The notes: generated by a model from the letters alone, not told the origin. 53,680 nt of DNA from an uncultured Flavobacteriaceae bacterium (GCA_913043275.1 CAJWLL010000011.1:1-53680); one strand, 5' to 3'; numbered from the stretch's first letter, positions 17,735 to 27,221 are shown. Made by a program: numbers and translations.

Positions 17735-20700
17735 TTATTTTTTATTGATAAAATTTATCACTGAATCAGAAGGTTCGGAAACTAGGGAATCGTCTAGAGA
17801 GGCTTGGTTTATTTGACTTCCATTAGTGATTTTGGTAATAAGCTCTCTAAAAGTTTCAAAATCAACTCGATAAGACAAACCAACTCCTTGAGTATACCCA
17901 AGTTCGTCACCAATATATCTAAACTCATTCTCTTTATTAAAAACCTTAGCCTTCAAAGTACCCTCTTCATTCAATATAAAATCTATCTGTAAATCACCAA
18001 CGATAAGAGTTTCCTCAACTCCTCCAACTGGGACACCAATTTTTCCATTAAGTAGAATTTTATCTGTAATCTGAGTTGAAAGTGTCAACCCTAGCCGGTC
18101 TTCAGAATTGATGTCCAAAACGCTACTTTTATCTCCCTGCAAAAAGTTTAGCCCAACTTGCATTTTTCCTTTATCGTCAGCCATTAGATTGCTGAAAAGA
18201 TCCGAGGCTTTTTCATATAAGTTATTGGTAATCCCTTCGACACTCACTGACACCTCATTGATAAATATTCCTTGAGACAATAATGATATGGCTTGTAATT
18301 GACTAATTTGAGGATCTGCCAAGCGATAATTGATTTCGGACGTTACCAACGCACTGGTATTGGGAAAATCAATTTCAAAAATTGGATCATCTGGTTTGAG
18401 TAAGTTTCCCTGAAGCCTGATTAAAACTTCTGTGGGAATTTTCCTGTTGAAGTTTGGGTTGTCTAACAATATGGCAGGATTTGCACCACCAGGCACTTCG
18501 TAAACAGCTTCCAGATCCATTTGGGCTGCCAGAGGGTCTCCCTCCCAAACAATTGTTCCTCCTTGCTTGAGATTGAATTTTTTATCAATGACACTTAAGT
18601 TTTTAAAATTGTAAACTCCATCAAATGTGATAAAATCTCCCCACATATTAAATTTTCCATTGGTGTCAATTTCCATCAAAATATTCCCTGCCCCATGGCC
18701 ACTTAAAAAACTTCCAGATTCTTTATCAATTACTACTTTAATCTCTGCATTTTTATTAACGTCCAATTCAAAATTCATTTGCAAGCCCATAAAACTATAG
18801 GGTTTATCATTACTTTGCTGCTGGGATTTTCTAACATTTTTCTTGTCAATAAATTTCATGAAGGACGTATCAACTAATCCATAGTCTTCTGCCCACGGAA
18901 TTTTTATAGTTGTACCCTTTTCTGTGACACCTGCAACATCAATGGTTAAATTCTTTGAAGGGCCATACAGACGAACCTCCCCCCCCAAAAAACCATCTCC
19001 AAAAAACACTTTATCCTCTTCCTCCAAAATATTGAGCATTAGAATTCTGTCTGATACTATGTTAAGATCTAAATCCCAATTCGAAAAATTCAAATGATTA
19101 ATTTGTCCATCAAATTCAGCCTGAGTGCCAAATTGTGTATCTTTAAATGTAGTCTTGTTAAAATTAAAACTTTGATCTACTAATGTAACTTTTGTCCCAT
19201 TGGAAATTCTATATTCAGTATTGATGTCAGGTACCGCTAATCCCCCATCGTTGAGAATCAATTGACCGTTATGTTTAGGGTGATCGATTAGTCCCCATAG
19301 ATTTACACGACCCGACACTTTCCCTCTGATATCATCAATATCTCCTTTTCCTACAGAAGTCAAAAAGGAAAGATCAAAATCATCAAAATTAAAATCTATA
19401 TCAAGTCGGGGAGATTGATCAAACCCTAGAATACTTCCCTTAGCAGACATGGAAGTTTTTCCTTCATTGGACAACAAAAAATTAACCTCATATGAGTTTA
19501 ACTGAGTATTTCCTGAAGTAAAAAACCGCAATGATCCCATTTCCAAATCGTTCATCACAAAATCATCCAAAGACCCATTAAATTTTAAGCTATTATTAGA
19601 AGGAGATCGCTTAATTTCAGCATTGAGGTCCATTGCTCCTCTAAAATCAAAGGCTTCACTAGATAGGGCTAAGTTTTGAAGAGATACGCTATCCATTCTT
19701 AGTGAAAGTCCAAAATTTTCTGAGGACATATAATTTCCTTTCATTTGAATGTACTCATTTACTGATCGGGCCTCGAAGAAATTTAGACCAATCCTTTTGG
19801 TAATAGGATCATATGATATAAAATGTTTTTGATCCGAGCTAGGGTTAATACTCCATATATTGCGATTTAGTTGAATCGTCGATGGTTTAAGTAAAATTCT
19901 AGATTCTGAATCATCTATGGCGAGAGCGAAATTTAGTTTGTAAAGATCAGTTTTTTCATTTCTTCCAAAAAATTCAGTCCTGAAGTTGAGGGTATCGCCT
20001 ATTTTGACTCCTAGTGTATTTAATTCTGAAATTTCATAAGAATCACTTTCTATTTTTCCAATCGACATAAAAGTGTTAAAAAGAGGGTTTTGATTGTCCA
20101 ATTGTATGGCTATATTTTCTACACTAAGGTCTTTAAATACAATTTTTGGAATGTTTAATTTCATTTTAGAGACACCGTCATGGGTGGATAAAACTCCACT
20201 AAAAACAGCTTTTTTGTCGATGATTAAATTTGGGAAAACAGCATTTAGATGAGCTGTTTTTAGGCTGATGTAGTAAACTAATTCCTGTGTTTTTTCAATT
20301 TTTTTCTTTGGTAAAAAAGGAAATGCCTCGGCAATGGCATTGGAAAAAAGACAATTAAGTTTACTTAATTGAAATTTACCTTCGAAATTGATATTAATGA
20401 TATCTGAATTAATGGTTCTGATGATTCTATTTTGTTGGTGAATACCTGTTTCAAGAATAAAATCACTGAAGGAATCAACTTCAGTTTGACTTTCAAATTG
20501 AATATTTTTAAACAGTAAATTCCCTTGAAGATTCTCAAAAGTATCTCCAACCAAAAAAAGATTTAAATCTCCAGAATAAATTGCTTTTCCACCTCCCAAT
20601 TCACTATCAAAAAGATGGAGGTTAAACTGGTCCAAATTAAGATCAAATTGATACTTACGCTGACTTTCTCCCCAAGAATAGGCTATGACAGAAGAAGCCC

Positions 20701-22126
20701 TTATGTACTCGTCTGCTACTATAAAGTTGGCTTTTAATTCATTATCTTCTAATATACCCTTTAGGTTTAGATTATTGATTACCCTATCATGGAGTAAAAT
20801 TTCGTCTACATCGATATCAAAATTGATTTTAAAACCATCCGAATCAGGACCATTTCCGCTCATAACAAGTTTTGATGTTACCCAACCTAATTTCGGATGC
20901 CAAGGAGATAGATCTAATTTATTTACTTCTAAAGTACCTTTAAAAAGATTCAGTGTAAGTTTTCCTTCATCAGTAGCTAAATTAAACAGACTTCTATTTA
21001 CTATAGAGGCATCACCGTTTATAAGCTGCAAATCTGATATCAATTGATTTTCTTCAAAAGAGAAAGTTCCACTACCCACAAAGGGTTGATAGTTGAGTAA
21101 GGGTATTGGAATTTGATCATGATAAGAAAATGGAATTATTTGAGTCAATTTGGAACTAATAATTTTTAGGTCCTCAAGATCAACGAAAGCCTTAATTGGC
21201 AATGCAGAAAATGCCTCTTTAACATAAAGCTTGGCCTTTAGATCTATTACCTCTTGATTGATTTCTAAATTGGAAAATTTAATATCATTTAGGCTTCCAT
21301 TTGCTGATAGTTTAATTTCTAAAGGCTGGAAATTATCCGGTAAATTGATGAAATTCTCTATATGTTGGCTTGAAAAGAGACCTTTCATATTTGTGTCAAT
21401 CCTGGCTGAATCGAGAAATCGATAGAAATTTCCATTGGGAAGTAATAGACTTATATTTCCATCTAAAAAGGTATCTCCAGAAGAGAGTCGAAACGAAGGG
21501 ATGTCAATCGTACAAGGATTATAATAAAACTCTACTTGATTTAAATTGACTCTACCATAATCTTTAGAATCAAGTTTTAGATTTTTTAAAGCAACTTCCA
21601 AGCCATCGTTTACAACAAAAAAATCATTGGCTTTGAGTTTGATTTTATCAAATTCCAATGGTTTATCAGGGCTATTTTTATCAATCATCAAAAAACGGCC
21701 ATCGGTTATATTTAAATTGTCTATCCGTACAAAAACAGAACCTTCGCTTTGGGGTTCGGCGTAGGCCAAAAGCTTTTCTATAAATTGAAAAAGAGAACTG
21801 TTTTCTTCCCCTTCATACTGGGTAATTTTAAAAAAAACATCTTCAAATTCCGTAGTGGAGAAAAATAAATTTCCATTTACCCATTGGCGAAAACTGTAAA
21901 GATCAGTTTTGAATTTTTTGGCGTAAAAAAGGGTGTCAGAATGATGATCTGAAATAAAAAAAGAGTTCAAGTTTACTGCACCATCAAACCCAATGGCTAA
22001 ACCTTCAACCTTTATCTCTGTCTGAAAATTTTGATTAATTTTTTTGCTAAATCGATTTGCCAATTGAGTCTGAATAGCTGGAATACTAATCACCAACAAC
22101 CCAGCAAATGACAGAGCAATGATCAT
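17735..22126 (-). CDS. tamB: TamB-family (DUF490) inter-membrane lipid/protein translocation protein
   Basis: This very large protein of about 1463 residues starts with one membrane anchor (SFAGLLVISIPAIQTQLANR). A long repetitive beta-rich body follows, full of short strand-and-turn units, and the C-terminal DUF490 domain includes IDFPNTSALVTSEINYRLAD and LSQGIFINEVSV. TamB/AsmA-like proteins form a hydrophobic groove bridging the two membranes for phospholipid or outer-membrane protein traffic. The ATG at 22126 leaves no charged residues before the anchor; in-frame codons upstream encode a KKLYKFFPILL stretch with no ATG, so translation may begin earlier at a rare start. Divergent from tsaD. 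Confidence 0.9.
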   Translation of the reverse strand: MIIALSFAGLLVISIPAIQTQLANRFSKKINQNFQTEIKVEGLAIGFDGAVNLNSFFISDHHSDTLFYAKKFKTDLYSFRQWVNGNLFFSTTEFEDVFFKITQYEGEENSSLFQFIEKLLAYAEPQSEGSVFVRIDNLNITDGRFLMIDKNSPDKPLEFDKIKLKANDFFVVNDGLEVALKNLKLDSKDYGRVNLNQVEFYYNPCTIDIPSFRLSSGDTFLDGNISLLLPNGNFYRFLDSARIDTNMKGLFSSQHIENFINLPDNFQPLEIKLSANGSLNDIKFSNLEINQEVIDLKAKLYVKEAFSALPIKAFVDLEDLKIISSKLTQIIPFSYHDQIPIPLLNYQPFVGSGTFSFEENQLISDLQLINGDASIVNRSLFNLATDEGKLTLNLFKGTLEVNKLDLSPWHPKLGWVTSKLVMSGNGPDSDGFKINFDIDVDEILLHDRVINNLNLKGILEDNELKANFIVADEYIRASSVIAYSWGESQRKYQFDLNLDQFNLHLFDSELGGGKAIYSGDLNLFLVGDTFENLQGNLLFKNIQFESQTEVDSFSDFILETGIHQQNRIIRTINSDIININFEGKFQLSKLNCLFSNAIAEAFPFLPKKKIEKTQELVYYISLKTAHLNAVFPNLIIDKKAVFSGVLSTHDGVSKMKLNIPKIVFKDLSVENIAIQLDNQNPLFNTFMSIGKIESDSYEISELNTLGVKIGDTLNFRTEFFGRNEKTDLYKLNFALAIDDSESRILLKPSTIQLNRNIWSINPSSDQKHFISYDPITKRIGLNFFEARSVNEYIQMKGNYMSSENFGLSLRMDSVSLQNLALSSEAFDFRGAMDLNAEIKRSPSNNSLKFNGSLDDFVMNDLEMGSLRFFTSGNTQLNSYEVNFLLSNEGKTSMSAKGSILGFDQSPRLDIDFNFDDFDLSFLTSVGKGDIDDIRGKVSGRVNLWGLIDHPKHNGQLILNDGGLAVPDINTEYRISNGTKVTLVDQSFNFNKTTFKDTQFGTQAEFDGQINHLNFSNWDLDLNIVSDRILMLNILEEEDKVFFGDGFLGGEVRLYGPSKNLTIDVAGVTEKGTTIKIPWAEDYGLVDTSFMKFIDKKNVRKSQQQSNDKPYSFMGLQMNFELDVNKNAEIKVVIDKESGSFLSGHGAGNILMEIDTNGKFNMWGDFITFDGVYNFKNLSVIDKKFNLKQGGTIVWEGDPLAAQMDLEAVYEVPGGANPAILLDNPNFNRKIPTEVLIRLQGNLLKPDDPIFEIDFPNTSALVTSEINYRLADPQISQLQAISLLSQGIFINEVSVSVEGITNNLYEKASDLFSNLMADDKGKMQVGLNFLQGDKSSVLDINSEDRLGLTLSTQITDKILLNGKIGVPVGGVEETLIVGDLQIDFILNEEGTLKAKVFNKENEFRYIGDELGYTQGVGLSYRVDFETFRELITKITNGSQINQASLDDSLVSEPSDSVINFINKK

Positions 22127-22147
22127 AATTAACAGTATGGGAAAAAA

Positions 22148-22183
22148 TTTGTATAACTTTTTGATAGTAATCCTTTATTTTTG
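22148..22183 (+). promoter_or_regulatory. Candidate promoter for tsaD
   Basis: TTTG (22148-22151) and TATTTTTG (22176-22183) resemble the Bacteroidota -33 and -7 boxes. The -7 box is a perfect TAnnTTTG; the 24-base spacing is slightly long. The predicted transcript start would be about 14 bases before the tsaD ATG. Confidence 0.4.
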
Positions 22184-22203
22184 TTGCCGTTGAGCAAATT
22201 GAT

Positions 22204-23223
22204 ATGAAAAAAACAACTTACATTTTAGGTATAGAATCTTCTTGCGACGATACTGCTGCTGCCATTCTAAAAGATAATGTGGTTCTTTCTAATTGTATTG
22301 CCAACCAAAAAATCCATCAGTCCTATGGCGGAGTGGTACCTGAGTTAGCCTCGAGGGCACATCAAGTCAACATTGTTCCTGTTTTACAAGAAGCTCTTTC
22401 CATTGCAAATATCGATAAAAAAGAGCTTTCCGCAATTGCCTACACCAGAGGTCCTGGTTTATTGGGATCATTATTGGTTGGAAGTGCTTTTGCAAAGTCC
22501 CTTGCCTTGAGTCTTGAAATACCACTAATTGAAGTTAATCACATGCAGGCTCACCTACTTTGTCATTTTATAAAAAATGAAGATCAGAGTACTCCAGAAT
22601 TTCCATTTCTGGGAGTAACTTTATCTGGAGGGCATACCCAATTGGTTCTAGTAAAAAGTCATTTTGAAATGAAGGAAATTGGGAAAACCCGAGATGATGC
22701 AATAGGTGAGGCATTTGATAAATGTGGAAAAATCATGGGTTTGAATTACCCTGCAGGCCCCGAAATTGACCGATTGGCTAAAGAGGGCAACCACGAGGCA
22801 TTTGACTTCCCCATCCCTAAGGTAGATGGTTTGGACGTTTCGTACAGTGGGCTAAAAACTGCTTTCATCAATTTGGTCAATAGAAAAAGTGTGAAAAACC
22901 CCAACTTTATTAACGATAATCTAAAGGATCTTTCTGCCTCCATTCAAAAAACATTGGTAACAGTAATTATAAATAAAATAATCATAGCCAAGGAAAAGTA
23001 TGATCTAAACAGAGTAGTAATTGGTGGAGGGGTCGCCGCAAACTCGGAAATCAGAAAGGTATTGGGTGAAAAAGCCAAAATACATCAATGGGAGGTTTTC
23101 CTACCACCCTTTCAATACACTACAGATAATGCCGCCATGATCGGAATCGTTGGCTATCATAAATTATTGAACAAACAATTGGGGACGATGAATCAATCGG
23201 TAAGTGCAAGATTATCCCTTTGA
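22204..23223 (+). CDS. tsaD: tRNA N6-adenosine threonylcarbamoyltransferase
   Basis: This 339-residue enzyme transfers the threonylcarbamoyl group to A37 of tRNAs reading ANN codons, together with TsaB and TsaE encoded elsewhere. It begins LGIESSCDDTAAAILKD, contains the metal-binding HMQAH (His113, His117), the ASKHA phosphate motif TLSGGHTQLVLV, and the C-terminal GGGVAANSEIRK and TDNAAMIG. It is divergent from tamB, a pairing I recall from other Flavobacteriia, and runs into rsmE with 2 bases between. Confidence 0.97.
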   Translation: MKKTTYILGIESSCDDTAAAILKDNVVLSNCIANQKIHQSYGGVVPELASRAHQVNIVPVLQEALSIANIDKKELSAIAYTRGPGLLGSLLVGSAFAKSLALSLEIPLIEVNHMQAHLLCHFIKNEDQSTPEFPFLGVTLSGGHTQLVLVKSHFEMKEIGKTRDDAIGEAFDKCGKIMGLNYPAGPEIDRLAKEGNHEAFDFPIPKVDGLDVSYSGLKTAFINLVNRKSVKNPNFINDNLKDLSASIQKTLVTVIINKIIIAKEKYDLNRVVIGGGVAANSEIRKVLGEKAKIHQWEVFLPPFQYTTDNAAMIGIVGYHKLLNKQLGTMNQSVSARLSL

Positions 23224-23225
23224 TC

Positions 23226-23945
23226 ATGGAACTATTTTACAATGAAAATCTAAATGCAAACGATGAGTCCCTAATTTTTGGTTTGGAGGAAAGTAGACAC
23301 CTTAGTAAGGTATTGCGAAAGAAAGTAGGAGAACAGATTCATGTCACGAACGGAAAGGGATTACAATGGAAAGGAATAATCATAAGTAATGATTTCCTTA
23401 GAGCTTCCTTAAAAAAAACAAAAGTCACCCTACACCAAATCAAAAGTCTACCGCTTCACATCGCCATTGCACCAACCAAAAGTAATGATCGTTTAGAATG
23501 GTTTCTCGAAAAAGCTACTGAAATTGGTGTTAGCCATATCACTCCTTTAATTTGTGACCACTCAGAAAGAAAAATCCTTAAACCCGAAAGGATGAAAAAA
23601 ATATTGGTAGGAGCACTTAAGCAATCTGCTCAATATTTCTTGCCACAACTAAATCCTATGATTTCATTTGAAAAATTTATAAAATCGTATCATCCACAAA
23701 TAAAGTTGCTTGCACATTGTCAAAAGGGGAATAAGACAGCCTTACATCAAATCAAAAATTTAAACAATGAAATTTTGATCATGATCGGCCCTGAAGGAGA
23801 TTTTTCTGACCGTGAAATCAAAACAGCTAAAAACCATTCTTTTATATCAATCTCTCTGGGTAAACAAAGACTGAGAACAGAAACCGCAGGTATCGTTGCC
23901 TGTAGTAAGGTGGCCACACTTCGTGAAATTTCAAAAATAAAATGA
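23226..23945 (+). CDS. rsmE: 16S rRNA (uracil1498-N3)-methyltransferase
   Basis: The protein has about 239 residues in the SPOUT methyltransferase fold. It has an N-terminal PUA-like part (GLEESRHLSKVLRKKVG), APTKSNDRLEWFLEKATEIGV, the conserved ERKILKPERMKKI region, and the SAM-knot motifs MIGPEGDFSDREI and ISLGKQRLRTETAGI. I use the ATG at 23226; a TTG two codons earlier overlaps the tsaD stop. It methylates U1498 in the small subunit decoding region. Confidence 0.94.
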   Translation: MELFYNENLNANDESLIFGLEESRHLSKVLRKKVGEQIHVTNGKGLQWKGIIISNDFLRASLKKTKVTLHQIKSLPLHIAIAPTKSNDRLEWFLEKATEIGVSHITPLICDHSERKILKPERMKKILVGALKQSAQYFLPQLNPMISFEKFIKSYHPQIKLLAHCQKGNKTALHQIKNLNNEILIMIGPEGDFSDREIKTAKNHSFISISLGKQRLRTETAGIVACSKVATLREISKIK

Positions 23946-23972
23946 AGCTTTATTTTTATATATCTTTAGGGC

Positions 23973-25061
23973 ATGGAAGCTAAAAATATTTCCCAAGGTA
24001 TTATAAATGCAGTAATCAAACTTGGATTAATCTCATTAGGAATATTTTTATTAATGGAGTTAAAGGTTTTACTGATATACGTTGTGGTAGCTGCGATTAT
24101 TTCATTGATTGGCCGTCCGATCGTGTTGTTCCTTAAGGATAAACTAAAGTTTAGTAATCTTTTGGCCGCCAGTGTTTCCCTTTTAGTTTTGGGGGGCGTG
24201 CTTTTCGGAATCATATCACTATTCATTCCATTGGTCATCCAACAAGGGGAAAACTTGTCTTTACTCGATCTCAATGAATTGGAGTACAAACTCGAAAAGC
24301 TTATAAATGAAATCAGTTTTTTTTTCAATTTAGACCCTACAAATATTGAACACTACTCTTCACTAAAAAACTTTATCAATACTGAAAACCTAGGAGCTAT
24401 TCCTGAATTTTTAAATCATTTATTGAGCATACTGGGGAGTTTCACCATTGGTCTATTTTCGGTTACTTTCATCTCTTTTTTTTTATTAAAAGACAGTCAT
24501 ATATTAGAAAATGTCATTTTGCTTTTTGTCAATGAGAAAAGTAAAGGACAATTGAAAAAATCTTTCGAAAAAATCAAAAATTTACTCTCTCGATATTTTT
24601 TAGGACTCTTACTTCAAATCAGTATACTGCTCATCATATATAGCGTTGTGTTACTTATATTCGGAATCAAAAATGCCATCGTTATCGCATTCTTATGTGC
24701 CCTGCTCAATCTTATCCCCTACATAGGCCCCTTTATAGGAGCTGTTTTAATGATGTTTTTGACTATGACTAGTAATTTAGAAGCTGATTTTAGTACTGTG
24801 ATTTTTCCCAAGACTATTTACGTAATGATTGGCTTTTTTATTGGCCAATTGATCGATAATTTTTTAAGTCAGCCTTTAATTTTTTCCAATAGCGTCAAAT
24901 CACACCCCTTGGAAATATTCATAGTAATTCTTACAGGAGGAACACTAATGGGAACTACTGGAATGATTGTAGCCATACCACTGTATACAGCTTTAAAAGT
25001 TGTTTTTAAAGCCTTTCTATCGGAAAACAAAATTGTAAAATCACTTACAAAAGACCTCTAA
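23973..25061 (+). CDS. AI-2E family (PerM-like) membrane transporter
   Basis: This 362-residue protein has about eight hydrophobic segments and the family landmarks: a pair of N-terminal helices, a hydrophilic middle, LLSRYFLGLLLQ, FLCALLNLIPYIGPFIGAVL and a C-terminal GGTLMGTTGMIVAIPLYTALK. PerM-type proteins have been linked with export of autoinducer-2 or with Na+/H+ exchange; the substrate here is not known. It is 27 bases after rsmE, so it may be the last gene of the tsaD unit. It converges with the nitronate monooxygenase gene. Confidence 0.88.
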   Translation: MEAKNISQGIINAVIKLGLISLGIFLLMELKVLLIYVVVAAIISLIGRPIVLFLKDKLKFSNLLAASVSLLVLGGVLFGIISLFIPLVIQQGENLSLLDLNELEYKLEKLINEISFFFNLDPTNIEHYSSLKNFINTENLGAIPEFLNHLLSILGSFTIGLFSVTFISFFLLKDSHILENVILLFVNEKSKGQLKKSFEKIKNLLSRYFLGLLLQISILLIIYSVVLLIFGIKNAIVIAFLCALLNLIPYIGPFIGAVLMMFLTMTSNLEADFSTVIFPKTIYVMIGFFIGQLIDNFLSQPLIFSNSVKSHPLEIFIVILTGGTLMGTTGMIVAIPLYTALKVVFKAFLSENKIVKSLTKDL

Positions 25062-25074
25062 GAATAGTCTTAAT

Positions 25075-26049
25075 CTATTGATAACGTTTTAAAAGTTCTT
25101 GTTGGCTTTGAATTCCGGATATAAATTCAGATTTCAATTTCCTAACTAATTTAGAAACACTAAGGGTATCATTGATATTTGTAACTCCTTGTCCAGCAGA
25201 CCAAATGGTTTTCCAGGCTTTTGCTTCTTCACTTAAAGCATCCGACTCACTACCAAAATCAATTTTTTTAGTTTCTTTCCAATGTTTTTCAGTTATACCC
25301 ATTGCTTCTAAACTTGAACGCAAAAAACTGGCATTAACTCCCGAAACTGCAGCTGTATAAACGATGTCCTCTGCTCCACTGTCCATAATCATCTTTTTAT
25401 AAGCATCATCGGCCATACTCTCATTAACATTGATAAAGCGGGTGCCCATATAAGCTATGTCGGCTCCCATTTGAAGTGCACTTGCAATATCATTACCCGT
25501 ACTTAGGCAACCGGATAAAACTATTTTTTTATCAAAAACTTTTTTAACTTCATTAATTAAAGGAATAGGATGCAATGTTCCGGCATGCCCTCCAGCTCCA
25601 GCAGTAACCACGATCAATCCATCAACACCGGCTTCAGCAGCTTTTTCAGCATGTCTTTTTTTTATAATATCATGATATACTAGACCTCCATATTCATGCA
25701 CTAAATTGACTAGATCAGCTATTGCTCCCAGAGAAGTGATCACTAGTGGGACTTTGTGTTTTGCACAAATATCTAGATCTGCCTTTACTCTTATGTTGGT
25801 GGGGTGGACAATTAAATTAACCCCAAAAGGTGCGGCTTTTTTCCCGGTTTCTTTTTCAAAATAAGCTAGTTCCTCCTTGATTTGAACAACCCACTCCTCA
25901 AAACCCTCAGAAGTTCTTTGGTTAAGGGAAGGAAAAGTACCCACAATTCCATTTTTACAACATTGAATTACCAACTCTGGACCTGAAATAAGAAACATGG
26001 GAGCTGCAATTACTGGTAAATTAAGAGACTTGTAGAAATCTTGATTCAT
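25075..26049 (-). CDS. Nitronate monooxygenase family flavoenzyme (2-nitropropane dioxygenase-like)
   Basis: This FMN-dependent TIM-barrel protein of 324 residues runs from the ATG at 26049 (MNQDFYKSLNLPVIAAPMF). Family motifs are IAAPMFLISGPELV, APFGVNLIVHP, the substrate/flavin loop VTAGAGGHAG, LSGCLSTGNDIASALQMGADIAYMGTRF (read in parts) and NVNESMADDAYK. Members oxidise alkyl nitronates or propionate-3-nitronate; many have unknown substrates. The start overlaps the stop of the DUF4442 gene (ATGA), showing translational coupling. Confidence 0.88.
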   Translation of the reverse strand: MNQDFYKSLNLPVIAAPMFLISGPELVIQCCKNGIVGTFPSLNQRTSEGFEEWVVQIKEELAYFEKETGKKAAPFGVNLIVHPTNIRVKADLDICAKHKVPLVITSLGAIADLVNLVHEYGGLVYHDIIKKRHAEKAAEAGVDGLIVVTAGAGGHAGTLHPIPLINEVKKVFDKKIVLSGCLSTGNDIASALQMGADIAYMGTRFINVNESMADDAYKKMIMDSGAEDIVYTAAVSGVNASFLRSSLEAMGITEKHWKETKKIDFGSESDALSEEAKAWKTIWSAGQGVTNINDTLSVSKLVRKLKSEFISGIQSQQELLKRYQ

Positions 26050-26567
26050 TTTAATTTCTTTTTTAATGACCATTCAAATTCAAATTCGGAAACTATATCT
26101 CCAAAAGGATCAGTTCCTACAGATTTTAATTTAATAGAAACTGCCTTACCACTTTTAATAGCTTTTTTTACAGCATCAACAGCCTTATTTCCCTGAGCAC
26201 AATGAAACTTGATTAATCCTTTGGCTTTTTTTTTAAAAACTGCTTGATTCTTTAATACCAACATTGAAACTGGTTGCTTTGATTTTCTAATTGTATACAT
26301 TAGGAAAACAGCGGTTGAAAGTTCAGCTGCCATACCTTGAACAGCCCAAAAGATGGATCCAAATGGATTTTGATTGACCCAACGATGCTTTACACAAACC
26401 TCGGCGTGTAAGTTATCAACCTCTGTTACCCTAACACCTGTCCACCATGCAGAAGGAAGCTTAAAAAAAGTATAAGTATTAAAAGAAGTAAGTTCAGATT
26501 TATTCAAACTCAAATAGATTAATTTTTTTTTTTGGTTGAATCCCAATTCTAGAGAAAATAATCTCAA
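26046..26567 (-). CDS. DUF4442 hotdog-fold protein, thioesterase-like
   Basis: This protein of up to 173 residues resembles the DUF4442 branch of the hotdog thioesterase fold. It has the features HRWVNQNPFGSIFWAVQGMAAE (central helix of the hotdog) and DPFGDIVSEFEFEWSLKKK at the end. The N-terminal 21 residues are not typical, and a TTG in the LNKSELTSF stretch could be the true start. A role in acyl-CoA hydrolysis is inferred from the fold only. Coupled by ATGA overlap to the downstream flavoenzyme gene. Confidence 0.75.
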   Translation of the reverse strand: MRLFSLELGFNQKKKLIYLSLNKSELTSFNTYTFFKLPSAWWTGVRVTEVDNLHAEVCVKHRWVNQNPFGSIFWAVQGMAAELSTAVFLMYTIRKSKQPVSMLVLKNQAVFKKKAKGLIKFHCAQGNKAVDAVKKAIKSGKAVSIKLKSVGTDPFGDIVSEFEFEWSLKKKLK

Positions 26568-26614
26568 AAAGTAGAAAGAGGATGCAAATCCCGGTCAATC
26601 AATTCTCGATTTAG

Positions 26615-26688
26615 TGAACGCGACAGGATTCGAACCTGTGACCGTCTGCTTAGAAGGCAGATGCTCTATCCAGCTGAGCTACGCGTCC
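26615..26688 (-). tRNA. tRNA-Arg (anticodon TCT)
   Basis: This is a 74-base cloverleaf on the minus strand. The acceptor stem is GGACGCG/CGCGTTC with a single G-T pair, the D-arm is AGCTCAGCTGGATAGAGCA, the anticodon loop is CTTCTAA (anticodon TCT) and the T-loop is GGTTCGAATCC. The discriminator base is A. CCA is not encoded and would be added after transcription. It stands alone between the DUF4442 gene and a small ribbon-helix-helix gene. Confidence 0.95.
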
Positions 26689-26979
26689 TTTTGTAATGAT
26701 ATAAAGGATTAACAGCGATTTTAATGGATATTTAAATTGATAAAATACTCCATTTACATATATATTTACATATTTTGTCAAAACACGCTATCAGTCTAAT
26801 AATTCAAAGAACAATAATATTGAGGCCAAAATTAATCTTTTTTCTAAAATATGGAGACAAAAAACCCCCCACAAATTTCAATCATTTACAAAGGGTTTTT
26901 ACCCTATGATTTGAAAAATTGAATGTTTAATCTTATTCATTAGTAAACAACCCAATACGAATTGTGCTATTTTCGCATT
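26689..26979 (+). other. AT-rich spacer with no gene seen
   Basis: No open frame of note was found on either strand. The only structure is a pair of complementary arms, AAAAACCC near 26860-26867 and GGGTTTTT at 26893-26900, with a 25-base loop. This is too loose to call a terminator with confidence. Confidence 0.5.
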
Positions 26980-27111
26980 ATGCAAAGAATTAAAATTAAA
27001 ATCGAGGACGATCAAGCTAATAAGCTATACAAAATAGCTAAAGATAAAAAGGAGAATGTCTCCTCAATTATTAGGCAGGCAATAAATGAATATATTGAAA
27101 AGAAGTCTTAA
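26980..27111 (+). CDS. Small ribbon-helix-helix (CopG/Arc-type) DNA-binding protein, 43 aa
   Basis: The predicted protein is 43 residues. Its N-terminal strand RIKIKIEDD, a first helix QANKLYKIAKDKK, the turn ENVS, and a second helix SIIRQAINEYIEKK give exactly the strand-helix-helix order of the ribbon-helix-helix DNA-binding fold. Such dimeric proteins are often antitoxins or autoregulators. No toxin-like gene lies next to it: upstream is the tRNA spacer and downstream, after 110 bases, an oxidoreductase operon. It is short but strongly patterned, so I consider it a real gene; the regulatory target is unknown. Confidence 0.7.
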   Translation: MQRIKIKIEDDQANKLYKIAKDKKENVSSIIRQAINEYIEKKS

Positions 27112-27146
27112 TCTTCATTATAAATATTAATTGTGCTAATTAGGAT

Positions 27147-27166
27147 CCTTAAGATATAACCTAAGG
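27147..27166. promoter_or_regulatory. Imperfect inverted repeat, candidate operator
   Basis: CCTTAAG and CCTAAGG face each other across six bases, with five outer pairs (CCTTA/TAAGG). It lies between the ribbon-helix-helix gene and the oxidoreductase operon, 56 bases before the latter. A role as operator is a guess. Confidence 0.25.
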
Positions 27167-27221
27167 TCATCAATAGCGTTTTGTAATAGTTTTATTACAT
27201 TAAATTAATAAAAAACCACAA

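Noticed and set aside
25075-26049. Enoyl-ACP reductase FabK
   Set aside because: The fold is shared, but the gene has no fatty-acid synthesis neighbours and the overall motif set fits nitronate monooxygenases.
26859-26900. Terminator hairpin
   Set aside because: Arms are 8 bases of mostly A/T with a 25-base loop and no distinct T-tract; too weak.
26980-27111. Toxin-antitoxin locus
   Set aside because: Only the ribbon-helix-helix part is present; no toxin-sized frame lies directly before or after it.
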